A stretch of 64,000 bases of DNA from positions 62,001-126,000 of the forward strand of contig JNEU01001154.1 of the NCBI GenBank assembly GCA_000697475.1. Direction: 5' to 3'. How positions within the stretch are numbered: the first letter of the stretch is position 1; each line of letters opens with the position of its first letter. Both the position numbers and the translations under genes were made by a program. Positions 1 through 12,549 of the stretch are shown piece by piece. The stretch comes from Lichtheimia corymbifera B2541. Its lineage: Eukaryota; Mucoromycota; Mucoromycetes; Mucorales; Lichtheimiaceae. The notes under the pieces are model-generated. The model was not told the DNA's origin. It made no database searches and saw nothing but the letters and a program-made list of their open reading frames with translations.

Positions 1-1160
1 CTTGCAAACCAAGCTCATCTTCCATCTGTGGGGGGTATGGATGCACAACAATGTGCAAGTCTTCGGGTCGTGGTTGTTGGGGTGTTGCTGCTGCTGCTGT
101 TGATGATGGTGAGGAGGTGACTAATGGTGGTGGCGGTGGTGGTTCTTGTAAATGAATAGCTGATGATATTGTTGGCTCGGATAACGTAGGTACAGATTCA
201 TCGTGATGGGATACCAAAGCATGCCGACTGCCAGTTTCAGCGCGATCCACGTTATTATGATAATCGTCCCTTGATGATGAAATGTACGTTTTGAATCCAT
301 GCGTATCCTTTCGAACCCGTTTCCGCCGTAAACAAAAGCATCCCACAGCAAAACATAATAAAACTGCACCAACAACGCTGCCGACGACAATGCCAATAAT
401 AGCTCCTACACCCAATCGATTACATGACACCTTGTTGCAGCATGGATCCGAGCTGTTGTTATCGCAGTACTGACAAGCCGTATCCGTATCGGATTGAAAT
501 CCTGAAAAAGAACCCATCAATATAGTCCCTTGAAGCTGTATATCACACACCCACATCCACATACGTACCACAATTATCAGGTTCATTGACAGCTCCTTCC
601 ACACAATTGACAGCGTCACTGCCACTGAAACCTTCCCAATTTGAACATTCTGCTTTTAGGCTGGCGATTGCATTGGAACGTGTAGTGGTATCTGAGCAAG
701 TTGAAATATCGCTTGTAATGTTGGATACACTGTTAACCCAGTCATCGCAAGTTGATTGACAGAGCGGTGGTGGTGATACATTATGCTGATAACTGCAACT
801 GAGGGATTCTTGTGATTGCGTAAACCTCGCACATAATCGAGAAAGAGAGTATCGTGCATAGGGCGTGTTGTCATCACTCGTTGATCCTGAACATCCAAGC
901 TGATCCATGTACAACGCACTGGTCTTTGCATACGATATTATACTTTGATCAAATGATGATACATCGGTCACATTTGCCATAAACGTGTATCGAGACGTGA
1001 GCGATGCTAGATCGATATAGTATTGACTGAATGCTGGACATGCTTCGGATGACGAGAGTGAGAGGCAGTTTGTTGTCGAGGATTGAGCTTGAGCCTTCCA
1101 TGTTGCGACGAAAAAGACGGCAAGCAATGCAGCAGAACAGGTGAATGATGAAGAGGACAT
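1..1160 (-). CDS. Cys-rich type I membrane protein (C-terminus beyond window)
   Basis: Exons 1160-569 and 501-<1, with a GTACGT...CAG intron at 568-502. The start MSSSSFTCSAALLAVFF opens a signal peptide ending near AQA. The ectodomain has about 18 cysteines (CLSLSSSEACPAFSQYY, LCQSTCDDW, CQYCDNN, DPCCNK) and several N-x-S/T sites. After CNRLG comes one membrane segment (GAIIGIVVGSVVGAVLLCF) followed by a basic stop-transfer CLRRKRVRK. The cytoplasmic tail is Pro/Ser/Ala-rich (PPPPPP) and runs off the window. A C-x-L...CPAF...Y start followed by spaced cysteines recalls frizzled-type cysteine-rich domains reported in fungi, but I cannot confirm this. It may be a cell-surface sensor. The longer in-frame ORF reaching 1403 is a low-complexity purine-rich leader, so the start at 1160 is preferred. 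Confidence 0.75.
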
Positions 1161-2549
1161 GGAAATGGGTTGCTTTTCCGAGTTGCAGAACAAAAGATCA
1201 AAAGAAGTGAATGATATACAAGATGAGTGATGCAAGAGGGTTGTTACAGTTGAAGAGTTCAGTTGACGAGCATACTGCTCGTTGTGTGGTGTGGAATAAC
1301 AAAAGAAAGCAAAAGAGAAAGGACGTGTATATAAAGAAAGAAAGAGAGAAAAAGAGATAGAGAGAGAGCGAAAATCAAAGAGAAAGAGAGAGAGGAGCTT
1401 CACGCAAAAAGGGTATAAACGAGGCTACGCTTGAGACAAGACCTACAAGAAATGGCTACGCCCGTCATCTGGGCAACAGGGCGGGTTTCACAACGTGGAG
1501 TGCGTGGTGTGTGCGATGCTTTTTGCTCTCTTCATTCTCCAACCAATCTCCCCCCTGACAAGCCACCACCAGGTGTTCACCTTCCCTTTCCCTCATTACC
1601 CTTCTACATTCTTGACTTAGCGCTTGCTGTCATTTTATTCATACCGGTCTTCGGTCCGCTCTTTGTTACTCAGTATTACAATCAGCAGCAATAACCCATA
1701 TGGTAGACTTTTATCATTGCTAGTGCCTTCAAATCATCAATTACGCCCCGCTAATTACCATGCATACCATCCAGTAAAACATGGCATATATACCCAATTT
1801 CTTTAATATGAAAAAGTAACCACAACCATCCCAAAGTAAAATGAACTTTAGCAGTATTCAGTTAGACCTGCTGCTTAGTTGTGGGGGACCTATGGAAGAC
1901 GAAAAAACAAGATGTTTGTTATTTCGCCGCTTCAAAAACATCTCAAAGAACTCGATCGGGTCCCACCATTTGGGACGTCGATCCCTTGTACAAAAAGCTA
2001 ATTTGGTGTTCTGCTCGCTTGAATTGATAGGATACCACCTTATTCAATGTTGACAACATTCAATTGACTACCATCCATAAGATTCCCATTGAAAAAGAAG
2101 CATTCTGGGGGGATTAAGAGATGGTCCTACGCCCCTGTTCCTGAATATATAAAGCAGTGTGGTGGTGGTAATAGTAATCATGTTGATTATCGGGCGATAC
2201 TTAAAAGGATAACAGTAATAAGCATGCAATGTGGTGTATGCATGTGCCCCTAAATAAAGGTATGCAACAGGTCACAAGATCAGCGCCTTACTTGCAGCTG
2301 TACGTTGCATGGCAACCAGGTAAGAATCCCATCGTGAGTCAAAAGGGCCTTTTGTGGAATAAATCAAATTGCAATTTCCAGGAATTCTACTTTTTAAAGT
2401 GTCTTTTTTTCTTCTCTTCTCCTCCCTCATACTTTTCTTGTTTCTTGTTCTTTATTCCATATGCTCATTGCATAGATTGACTCATCTCATCCACATACTC
2501 TCTCTCTTCCATTCTTCTTTTCCCTCATTGAGATTCCTTCAACTTCTTC
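1161..2549. other. Divergent intergenic region with GA-rich leader
   Basis: This 1.4 kb lies between two divergently transcribed genes. Positions 1310-1400 are a (GA)n/AAAG-rich tract, which is CT-rich on the strand of the left gene and probably its promoter or 5' leader. Around 2385-2540 the plus strand is CT-rich before the next start codon, typical of fungal 5' leaders. ORFs here are short and have no recognisable features. Confidence 0.5.
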
Positions 2550-5268
2550 ATGGCAGTACTATTACAACCACAACGATCCAGACAAACGCTCACACTGCTT
2601 GCTGGTGCTCTTTTATCATGCATTGTGCTCCTGGCGACCTCCTATTTTGCATGGACATCATCACATGTACGACCCAACGACGACAAGGCACCAAGCAATC
2701 ATCATCATGCTGAGATTGACATTGTTCAATACCCGGATGTATCAGAGCAATTAGACCAAGACACGTTGAACGCTTTATTACTATCAGGTATGTGAAAAGG
2801 GATCTGTGTGTGGTCACATCGATTAATTGATTAAATGTCTCTCAACCTTATATCCATGTATCACATCATCATCATCAGCAGGAGCATCTTCATCTTCATC
2901 ATCATCATCACTACCCTCGTTTGAACGACAGCATACATGGACGCAATTGAATCAACTTGTGAGCAATGTGGATGAAACATCATTACCAGGAGTCACTGCG
3001 ATTGTGTTATATAATGAGGAGGTTGCAATGCAGATCAAGGCGATTACCCAACAACCACAGCCATCCGCTATTGCTCCTGTTGCTGTGTGGATCATTTGTA
3101 CTACGGAGGACGAGCGGAGGATTGTGGAACAACAGAGTTTTCCAAGTATTGTTCAAGTCTTGGTTCGTGACAAGAGCAGCTGGTTACCAGTGCCTGCTAC
3201 AGACTTTGTTTGGCTCATTGATAAGGGTGTCGTTCCAGGCTCTCGCTATTTGGACCTTTTGCTTAAATTAGCACACACCAATGAATACAAAAATACCTTG
3301 CTGGGATCGACACCCGTTACTCTGGTACAACATGAATTGGATGGCCAAATTACATGCAAAGCCATTGAGCAACATCAACAACAACAACAAACACATTCAG
3401 CACAAACCATTCATTACACGTGGCTTTTACGACGACATTGGCTCGCAGCCTTGATGAAAGAAGATGTAATCCCCCCTGCAGAAAACAACGCTCTGGGCTA
3501 CTGGATTAGCTTGAGTATCAACAAACATGCAGGCATCCCCTTGATTGGTCTTCCTACAACAAATGACGCCGACTATCGTGTGGAACAACGTAATGGAAAT
3601 AACGACCATTGTGCGGCATTCAACGAATACATTGAACAACATCCAAATGCACTTGTTGGCCAACAATTCCCTTTGGAGAACCAAGATGAACAAAAAGAGG
3701 CAGCGATTTTCTTTGTCAGTGATACGAATAATGAATGGGTGCAGCTTGCATGTGATATGCATCAACACCAAGATAACAACAATGCAGCTGTTCATATTGT
3801 TACCATCACCGACAATGACATTCACCATCAATGTCCATCCTTACCATTATCACGTATACATCATTTCGACATTGGCTCCACAGATTTGGATACCTCTGAA
3901 CTAGTGCAACAACTGATGCAGATCATTCGTATCACCCAACCCAAACTCTTTTTCTACATGCAGCCATCAGCCTCGTCAGCAGCACAGCATGCATTGGAAT
4001 ACACAAAGGTCTTGCTCATGGATGGATCCACCACGATGATTGGTTTACCCAGCCAAAGCCTTCAACACTTGTCATGGATTACAGAATTGCCAGTGGAGAC
4101 GCTTTCCAGTAAGTGAAAAGGCTGCGTAATAATTATAAGACCACCATCATCTCATACTCTCCCTCTCTTAGAATGGCATGATTTCACACTCAAAGTGATT
4201 CTGACGACTGAAAAGCACCATGCTGAGTCATTTATGCATCTTTACGAATCCGTCCACAATGCCGAATACTTGGGTGATCGTGTGGATCTCATGTTGTATA
4301 TGGAAAGCAGTGCGGATGCGAGAACACAAACAGCAGTCCAAGGAGTGCAATGGGAACATGGTCTTAGGGATATTCGTCATCGTATTGTGCCCACCGAACG
4401 GGCATCCATGTTTGTGGAAGCATGGTATCCATCCACCAACAGCGAATACGCCATCATTTTGGATGACGGCATGCGACTATCACCCTTATTCTATATCTGG
4501 GCCAAGTATGCTATCCTCAAATACCGTTACACAGCAACCAACAAGAACGATCACCTCTATGGTATCAGCTTGACTGCTCCACGTATTCTTGATACAGCTG
4601 CCGATAGCGATCGTCAACTCTTTGAAGCACCATCCTCCTCTGATAACGGAAGCAAGGGATATCTAATGCAAGTAGCACCAAGTTTAGGCGCCGCTGTTTA
4701 TTTCCCTGAGCATTGGCGAGAGTTCCATGATTACATGAATGCACGTGTAGCCGATCATCTTGATAAGCAACTTCAACATATTCAAGTACCCAATCTAAGA
4801 TCGAGTCAATGGATCCATTCATGGCGTCGATACATGGATGAGCTTGTTTACTTGCGTGGCAACGTCATGCTTTATCCTAATCTTGACAACGGTGCCAGCT
4901 TTGCAACACGTCTTGAATTATCCACCGATCACTCTCATCCCACACCTGTCAGCATGGTCCAATTATATACGCTACCCCTTGTTGAAAAGGATGCCAAAGG
5001 TGTCTTCACTCGACAACTCTTATCAGAATGGTCGGATCTCCAAACATTGGATATGTGGGGCAAGCCTTCCACGCTCACAGAACTTGCGGATCGTGGTAAA
5101 AAGTTGCAAAAAGAGGTGTCAGCATGCGTACTGGGTCCAGTGTACAACTTTGATCCATCCGAGCTACTTTGTCCTTTTGCGCGAGTTGTGGAGTATAAGG
5201 GAGGAAGCAAGGAACCATTACCCACGCGAACTATCACGCTATACGTACCTGCGGAGACTCATCCATGA
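2550..5268 (+). CDS. Type II membrane GT2-like glycosyltransferase
   Basis: Exons 2550-2787, 2879-4108 and 4172-5268 give 854 aa. A short basic N-terminus and one membrane anchor (residues ~15-34, LTLLAGALLSCIVLLATSYF) are followed by a Ser/His-rich stem, as in Golgi type II enzymes. The C-terminal part holds the nucleotide-sugar fold: VILTTEKHHAESFMHLYES, a DxD-like acidic site in YAIILDDGMRLSP, then FYIWAKYAILKYRY, LYGISLTAPR and GAAVYFPEHWREFHDY. This arrangement matches the fungal/plant GT2-like family with the 'AVYFPEHWREFHDY' signature. The middle third (residues ~90-480) is divergent. The first acceptor is a tandem CAGCAG, so exon 2 could begin at 2879 or 2882 in the same frame. The donor sugar and acceptor are unknown. 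AATAAA at about 5330 fits the 3' end. Confidence 0.8.
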
Positions 5269-5847
5269 TGATTGAAAATACATATTGTGTTGTATAGAAC
5301 CATGCTGTTTCTTTATTCGATACCATTACAATAAAAAAAAGAAGAATCATTTCATGCCCATCCATCCACCTGATCATGTTGTCATTCGGTATGGACTGTT
5401 AAAGTTGTCCGCATTAGCAGTTGGACATATACAAAAAATCGCATTTTAGGCAGCAGGTGGGTTTATCAGCTATGGTTTTCCATCACTTTGAATCGGTACT
5501 CAAGATGCTTGACCACTTTATCAGTTTAATCCATCATGGCAACAATTCCCACGCCCAATCACATATAAACTAGGCTCTTTGCACCAACAGTACCATACGT
5601 CCTTTCTTTCTACTTTTATGCATATCATCATCAATAGTATTTGGTAAGTCTCAAGGATAGTCTTTATTACGAATGTGATCCCGAAAAATGAGGGCACTCA
5701 TGCATTCATCTTTTTTGTTATCTATAGCTCACATTATTGTTTTACGCTGGATTCCTTGATGAACCCTTTGGGGTATAACTATCACTTAAATATTAAAGGG
5801 ATGCCTAGTTGAGACTCCTTTGTAGGTGACATACAAGTACATGGCCA
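5269..5847 (+). other. Intergenic: poly(A) signal, no gene seen
   Basis: An AATAAA-A tract at 5330-5340 follows the glycosyltransferase-like gene. The remainder holds no ORF or repeat I can support. Confidence 0.5.
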
Positions 5848-7797
5848 ATGACTTCCAATAGTCAGATTGTACACGAGTATAAGGATGTCTTCGACACGCT
5901 GCTTGGATTACAAGGTGTCGACTTTCCAGGTGCTATTATCAATCACATGCATCAGATCGAAAAGGGTGCTCATTCTTCCAAATGGAAGGTATGTTTCGTA
6001 GCTACATATGCCCTCCTCGTTTTCCTTTGTTCACGCTTTGTTGTCTTAAGCGTAAGGCTCAAGACTATCCTCCAGCCATTGTGTCACAAGACATCCGGAT
6101 CCCAGACAACAATGCGGCAGTTCGGCGAGTCTGGTATTAACTACAACTTATAGCGGGTACCTTGTCAATGGAAGCTAACGTACCTGACTCATTGACAACT
6201 TCGAAGTGCTGACAGCGCTGTGGCGTGGTGAAAAGCTTGTCATACATGGGACACGCAAGGTTGAAGGGCATTTTTATCAGTATCAAGCTGCAACTGTCAG
6301 CTTTCCGTTGGCAACAAAGGATTTTCATGAGTTTGCCCGATTGCTAAGGTCGTAATTCTCTGAAGGTAAGTGCAATTCGCTCCTGACATTATTATCACTA
6401 CTAACTTGTACTATAAGCGTCATGTCATGTACAGCCAGAAGCTGATGTCAGCCATCACCAAGTGCGCACTTGAGTTGAACTTGATCCAAGGAAATCGTTC
6501 GCATCTTCCCGTTCCAGAAAAGGACGATTCCATCGAGTATGACCACGAGAAGCTATCCGATTTGTTGAAGGAAATCAATGACGAAGAGGAACGTGAGCTC
6601 AGGGATTATGATGAAGCTATCAACGGTGTACAGCTGGATGACAACGGACACCCCATGCTTTGTGCATTCGACATTTCGCCACGAGTGGACCATAAAAACG
6701 GATGCAGCGGCTGCCAGATTGACAACATCAGCCTATATGTTGTGTACATCAGGGACATCAGCAACGACACTACATATAACAACTGGTACTACAGTATCAA
6801 CAGCAATAGGAGGAAAATGAGTTGGGGTTTCTTCTAGTATGATGTCTACAATATCAATTTTTTACGTTCTCCAATGATGACCTTGTCTTCTGCAACGTCG
6901 GATTTGTTATCATCCTACTTCCATCATTGTCAAAGTTGTCACTGTGATATTTGGCTCGTTGATAAGGTAAAACCTAATCACGTTGCTTGATGATTCACAT
7001 GCTCACATTGCTTTTCATATAGCTTCATCCTGAGATGCATCTGCAAAGTTGGATTGGGTTGCCCCAGTGGCGGCTTAACAAGCGATGACATAAAGAAGTC
7101 CATTACAGATGTTCTGCTGTGGAAACGCCCACAATCCTACCCCATTGATTTGGAACCATGGTGGAGGATATTCGATATTGCATTCATGAATGAAGGCCAC
7201 TGCACAGTTGTACACATCCGATGACACAGCACAACATAATGGTACAACGGTTGACCGCAGAATACCATTCACGCACGGTTGTATACACCACCAGATGCCC
7301 GATCTCTGAATAAGAAGAAACACATCACACAGCTTAGTGAATGAAGCACGCAATGAAGCATGCTCTGAGATGGTTTCTTTGCTTACTTCCACCATTATTC
7401 GCCCTTAGCTAAACCAATCTAGGTCGGAATCAGAGTGCCTTGCCTACAAGGAGTACAGCATTGTATCCAAGGATATCACTGGCATGGATCTGTATGAGAT
7501 GAACCTGTTTGAAATGAATGAGTTGTTGGAGCCACTCGGTTTCCCTACGTGATGACCAAGTCTAAATATGAAAAAGTCGATTCGGCAGTAGGATCAATTG
7601 ACCACAAATTCAATTTGTTTACGGGAGACAATAAGCCAATGGATACAATCACCAAGAGTCACCACCAACAAAGTCATCGAGCGTATGTTGTCACAACGGC
7701 GATTAATAGAGCAATTTGCACCCTTGTGCGCTATTTGGCAAGGCGAGATGTTGGTGACCCACGGCGTGTGGATAGTTGAAAATTTGTGTATATGCTC
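5848..7797 (+). pseudogene. Multi-exon lineage-specific gene, probably decayed
   Basis: Coding-like blocks lie in series on the plus strand: 5848-5988 (MTSNSQIVHEYKDVF..., good GTATGT donor), 6057-6134, ~6210-6355 (ALWRGEKLVIHGTRKVEG), 6419-~6750 (RHVMYSQKLMSAITKCALEL, acceptor TATAAG), 6838-6966 (YDVYNINFLRSPMM, then GTAAAA), 7021-7226 (WWRIFDIAFMNEGHC), 7423-7552 (MDLYEMNLFEMNELLEPLG then stop) and ~7668-7797 (LVTHGVWIVEN). Several junctions cannot be joined in phase, and in-frame stops fall after 6134 and after 6350. I therefore read it as a relic or a badly diverged gene. Composition of the blocks (acidic, few rare residues, Cys pairs CQSCHC, GCSGCQ) is protein-like. I do not recognise the family. 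Confidence 0.35.
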
Positions 7798-8407
7798 TTG
7801 ATTCACCTTTGTGGTTATAACCTTTGATTCATTCGACAACCCCACCCAATCCATATAACGTTTCTGTTATATGATTTTATGACCTGATCCACATATGAAG
7901 AAAATAAAGCTTGGCAAATCTGAAAATAGCAGGAGACGGGATAAATGCATAGGTGAAGGGAATAGTTTATTCATGCCCATTGGTGATATATCTATGTGTG
8001 TGTGTGTGTGTGGCTGAAGACGGGGAATAGGTCGTAAGAGGCTAGGCCAATCGGTCGATCCAATATCGAATTCTTGGCTGATGATGGTGATCCGACCGTG
8101 CTACTGACCTTGTTCTTGAGACGATAGTGCGTCTTGATAGAGATCAATACGAGTGAACGATGTTGGTATCCAGGGCAACTCCATCCATGGTATCCAGGGG
8201 AACCGAATCAGAAACTTTCCATTTTCGAGGCAATGATGATGATCATCCTATTGCATATCCTTGTCTATCACTTTCAAGTTGCATTGTGCGTAATGACGAA
8301 CCGCTTACCAAACGTGGCTACTTTGGAAAAAGGACTAGATCCGAACCAACTCGTCTTGTCTCTCTCTGCAGTTTCCCTTTTCTTTTTCCTTCACATATCT
8401 TTTCAAC
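7798..8407. other. Intergenic with (GT)n microsatellite
   Basis: A (TG)9-type dinucleotide run lies at about 7995-8012. No gene is supported; a CT-rich leader precedes the start codon at 8408. Confidence 0.5.
7995..8012. repeat. (TG)n microsatellite
   Basis: Alternating TG dinucleotides seen directly in an intergenic region. Confidence 0.9.
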
Positions 8408-9549
8408 ATGCCTAGACGATGCTGCTGTATCTTTCCACTAAGAGGTGGTGCTGTTATCCTTAGTATCCTCATTGCTGTAAGCGACATTGCCGTATGCCGT
8501 GTATGCTGTATTTTGTGATCTGACATTCGAGGAACATTAGGCCGTCTCCGCCCTCTTGGTAGCCCTTACATTTGCACACATGAATCGTAAGCATGCCACT
8601 CAGCTCATCTCTCACGTCCTTTTCCAATGTATTTACGCCTCATTGTTGTAGCCATGGTGATGCATCTATCAGTTATCCATGCTGTGCTGCCGTGGGTAGC
8701 GGTTATTATATACAGTAAGTAGAGAAAAAAAAGGAGCGAGGAACCACAAAACGACGCTGGTGAAACGTTGAAAAGCTCACAATGTGTTACCACTTTGTTT
8801 TCTTTGTGCGTAGTTGCAACTGCAGTGATCGGCATATATGGCATCCTTGCTAGTGCAGCGGTAAGTGGTGTACCTTTTTTCACTCTTTCATTGACTGAGT
8901 TGAACTCATAATGCAATACATGACAGGGCAAACTTGCATTGATGCGACTATACAAGCTTCTTTTCTGGGTGTGTCTCGTATTCATCTTGACCATTTGGGA
9001 TGCTATTACCTTTATTCTCGCCCTTGTCAACCGATCCAAGAGCCAAGACGCATGCAACGAGGCCAATCCAGATCAGGGTGAAGGTGGCGGTGGTGATCAA
9101 TCTGTTTCAGTTGCTGGATACAAAACGACGTTCCTGGGTATGCAATTAGGAAGCACTTATGGCTTGGCCAATTGTGCACAGGCTGTGCAAGCAGGGGTTA
9201 TTGGTTTAGCCATTCTTCTCTTTGTTGGACAAATTGCCATGGTAATGATCATTTGGGGGGCGAGAAGAAAATAGGGGTTGGCTTGATTTGCTTACGCATA
9301 CACGTACACACGCAATAGTTTTACTTTGCCACAGTCGTTGGATCCTACACCAAGAAACTCAAGGAGCGTACTTATGGTCATCGGATCAATGATGATGATT
9401 GGAATGATAACTTGGAAGGACTTGGCGCAGCTTATCGTGCAGACGCTCAGAATGCCCAACGCTATCGGATGAGTCAACTCAACAGAGATAAGGGCTCTTC
9501 AGGCAACAAATTCACAAATGGATTGAAAAAGTTTAAATTTGGAAAATAA
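8408..9549 (+). CDS. Four-TM membrane protein, unknown function
   Basis: Six exons join in phase: 8408-8476, 8541-8586, 8652-8714, 8814-8860, 8927-9241 and 9319-9549, giving 256 aa. Four hydrophobic segments are visible: GGAVILSILIAAVSALLV, VLPWVAVIIYIATAVIGI, YKLLFWVCLVFILTIWDAI and GVIGLAILLFVGQIAMFYF. The N-terminus is short and Cys-rich (MPRRCCCIF). A hydrophilic loop with Gly-rich EGGGGDQS lies between TM3 and TM4, and the tail is polar and basic (YTKKLKERTYGHR..., ending KKFKFGK). The topology resembles small tetraspan families of fungi (MARVEL- or tetraspanin-like), but I see no diagnostic motif. Most internal exons are under 70 nt and interrupt the membrane segments. Its stop is 63 bp from the stop of the convergent WD40 gene. 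Confidence 0.8.
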
Positions 9550-9612
9550 AACAAGGGCTTTATCTCGGGAATGTCAATGTATATTGGGGTGTGAGAAAAG
9601 TGTCAAAAAAAG

Positions 9613-11016
9613 TTATTCATCGTCATCGCTTCCCATTAATTCTGCCAATTCACGTTCCTCTTCTTCGGTTAGACCGGTTGATTCCTTTTCTTCAGCTGGG
9701 ACCCGTAAAGGCTTATCGTTGTATTCTTTCAATGCAGAGGCTGATAGGGTGGTACAATAGTACATAGGATTAGATGGGTTTTGCCATATATTGCAGTTTT
9801 CATATGCTCCAAACTTACGTGTGATAGACCAACGTCGGAGTGAGCAATCTAGAGAAGCACTGAAGAGGGTGGTGCCCACCACATCCAAGCACCCCACCTC
9901 ATCGAAATGACCCCGGATGGTTGAAACAAGCTTTCCAGACTATTATAAAACACCCGCCAAAAATTAAAACCTCGATTGGACTAAATAGTTGTTCGTGTGA
10001 CCTACTGCAATGTCCCAGACGCGAATGTTGTCATCGCTTGCACCAGTAACTACATATGGCCCCACGATCGTTACCGATTTGACTCGATCAGGATGTTCAA
10101 GCACTGTATCCACGACTCCAGTCTATATAGATGATTAATGCCATATACATATAAAAAGGGAATTTGATATCATACCTCTGTATTCCATCGACGTACGGTC
10201 TTGTCAGCCGATGCAGTCCACATTTCATCATCCCACACACGTACGCAATAAACACTTGTATCATGTTCATCAAAGGTGGCAATGCAATTGTTGGTAGCGA
10301 TCTCCCATTTTGATATCAAACGATCTGACGAAGCAGCATACAAATAGCGACCAGGAGTATCAACGGCTAAGCTTTCAATCGCACGTGAATGCTTCTTGAG
10401 CGTGGCAATGCATTCATTTGTTTCAGTGTTCCACTGACGGATATGGGTGTCGGAGGAGCCCGAATAAAGTGTGGAGCCAACCAACAGCAATGATTTGACG
10501 AAATCGGTATGTCCATGCAATGTAGCAATGCATTCACCAGTCTATGAAACATGATGGATATCCCCACGCTCATGTTAACTATGCATTCATTCGCTAAAAA
10601 TGACACTTTACCTTAGTATCCCACTTTTTAATGGTCTTATCCCATGATCCTGTCCAGAGAGTACTTCCATCCGATGATAGTGCTAAACTTGTCACAGGGC
10701 CAGAGTGTCCCTTGAATAGCTTTACTGCTTTCCGAGTCTAAACAAATGAGATCGCGTCAGCACAATGACGTTTACAGTGTAGCATCCTCTTGGATGAGTG
10801 TAATCTTGCCTCGAGATTGATACGTTTGGCATTGAATCCAGATTCAGCAACATAAGCGTATTTGCCACTTTGCAAGACGATGAGGCCCAAGGCTTTTGTC
10901 GACAGTTGAATGCATTCGCCTTCAGTATAGTTGTACTTTGCTTCTTTCTCTTTTTGCTTCTTGAGCTCAGCGTCGGTTTGGAAGAAACTGCCTGCCTCGT
11001 TTGCGATATTGACCAT
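9613..11016 (-). CDS. WD40-repeat protein
   Basis: Six exons: 11016-10810, 10737-10612, 10541-10176, 10122-10006, 9939-9819 and 9740-9613, giving 354 aa. Six or seven WD40 blades are seen (e.g. LFKGHSGPVTSLALSSDG...TIKKWDTK, LHGHTDFVKS...IRQWNTE, ISKWEIA, VRRWNTEV, IRVWDIA). The first blade is weak and encoded by exon 1. Introns 1 to 4 fall exactly at blade borders in phase 0, so blades match exons. The C-terminus is acidic (EEEERELAELMGSDDDE). Intron 1 has a GC donor (GAG|GCAAGA) and a TTTAG acceptor; nearby GT sites break the frame. It is probably a scaffold protein; the partner is unknown. Confidence 0.88.
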
Positions 11017-11705
11017 AATTACTGCAAAAGGGAAAAGGAAAAAGGAACGTGATTTGGCTGATTTGACAGCACACCACCTAATTTCTTTTTACCAGCGCAC
11101 ACACATAACACATAGACATACACACATAGTCATATGCATATCTAGCTTCTCTTATAAGCATTGAATGAGAATTAACGAATTTCATTATCATTGATGAATC
11201 ACATGAGGATATAAATTTATGCATCTTGTCATGAAACTAAGAAAGGGATCGGGATGACAACGTTATCAAGTGGCGTTACGTCATTTACAGGGTGCACCAC
11301 GTTACTGAACCTGATGGTGCCTAACGCTATCCCGTTATCAAGCCATCAAATCATCGTTTAAGCGCCGCAAGTGATTCGGAGGGTGGATGTCTCCCAATGG
11401 GTGTATTTTCTGCAAAAGACCAACTTGTCCCCCGAGATAAACATGGACTCCGACGTGAACTGCATCCCAGCCCTGAAATTGTTATTGGATGATGAGTTGA
11501 CAGCCCACTGAACGATCGATAAACATCACCATACTCCCATATTTGGCTGGTTCATCTCAAGGGATATAAATACAAAGCTCTCCGAGACCCATGGTCTTGT
11601 TCATCATTCCGCCTTCTGTTGTCATCCAATACCCCTCTTTTTTATTTCTCCCCCACACTTTTCGGCATTCTATTGTTCTTTTCTGCATATTCAACTACAA
11701 CAACA
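11017..11705 (+). promoter_or_regulatory. Divergent promoter region with TATA box
   Basis: It lies between the divergent WD40 and F-box genes. TATAAA at 11565-11570 sits 136 bp before the F-box start codon, followed by a CT-rich leader. No gene is supported in the interval. Confidence 0.5.
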
Positions 11706-12342
11706 ATGGATCTACTTCCACCAGAAATCATCATTCATACTCTCAAATACTTATCGCTGGCCGATCTCGTACGAGCTGAGCGTACCTGTAAATCCATGCA
11801 AGCATTTTGTCATAGGGAAATTGAGCATCGCATTACTACCGGTCCATTGAAAAATGATTGGGGTGTATTGGTAAGTACCCATAGTCCCATTCTATCATAA
11901 ACAAAGAGAATCAAATCACTCAATGGCTTATTATCTATAGGTTCATCTTGATCAAGCCAATGCCACTGCTACTCATTTTGATACAAAAACTCGACAAGTC
12001 ACCTATAAGATTGAAATGGAAAAGCCTATTCAGATCAAAACCATGTTTGATCACCGCCGTCAAATCCAATGCTCGTTGTTACGTCGTAATCAGTATCGCG
12101 AAGATTTTGTGTTCACAGTCGAAAAAGGCATCTCAGAAGGTGCCACTATTCCCGTGGCTGCAAGCGGCGCTGATCTATGCAAAGTCAACGGTGCACTGAC
12201 CCGTGTCAGCCCTATCAATCATTCATCTAATGACGACAATGGCGCCTACGATAAGAAACGACTATTAGCACCTTCGCCTCTCGTTTATTCTTTGCAACTC
12301 ACTCAAATGCAAATTCCTCTTTCCACCATTGCTGCCCAGTGA
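11706..12342 (+). CDS. Small F-box protein
   Basis: Exons 11706-11870 and 11941-12342 (GTAAGT...TATAG intron) give 188 aa. The N-terminus MDLLPPEIIIHTLKYLSLAD continues into LVRAERTCKSMQAFC, which fits the F-box pattern (LPPEI...I..YL...DL......C....) that binds Skp1 in SCF ubiquitin ligases. The rest (residues ~45-188) shows no WD40 or LRR repeats; VHLDQANATATHFDTKTRQV and a Ser/Asn-rich stretch are seen. It is short for an F-box substrate adaptor. Another in-frame ATG lies at 11619, but it falls in the CT-rich leader just after the TATA box, so 11706 is chosen. Confidence 0.75.
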
Positions 12343-12549
12343 ACAACAACATCATCATCACCGACAACGCTCCATATTCCCCCACCATCACCTTATACCC
12401 GCGCCATTCGACGGGCTGGCCCCCCTTTTGCCGCACAGACGCATACACAAAAAAAAGTCATTGCATATAATCACACTTCCCCAAAAAAAATAGCTAGATT
12501 GACACATTCTACTTGTAATCTTGCTTTGTATGTATATATACATGAATTT

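Noticed and set aside
1161..1403. Extension of the Cys-rich protein ORF to 1403
   Set aside because: Added residues come from a GA-rich leader; MSSSSF gives a better signal peptide.
7075..7395. 106-aa minus-strand ORF
   Set aside because: It is antisense to a coding-like block on the plus strand (7021-7226) of the relic gene.
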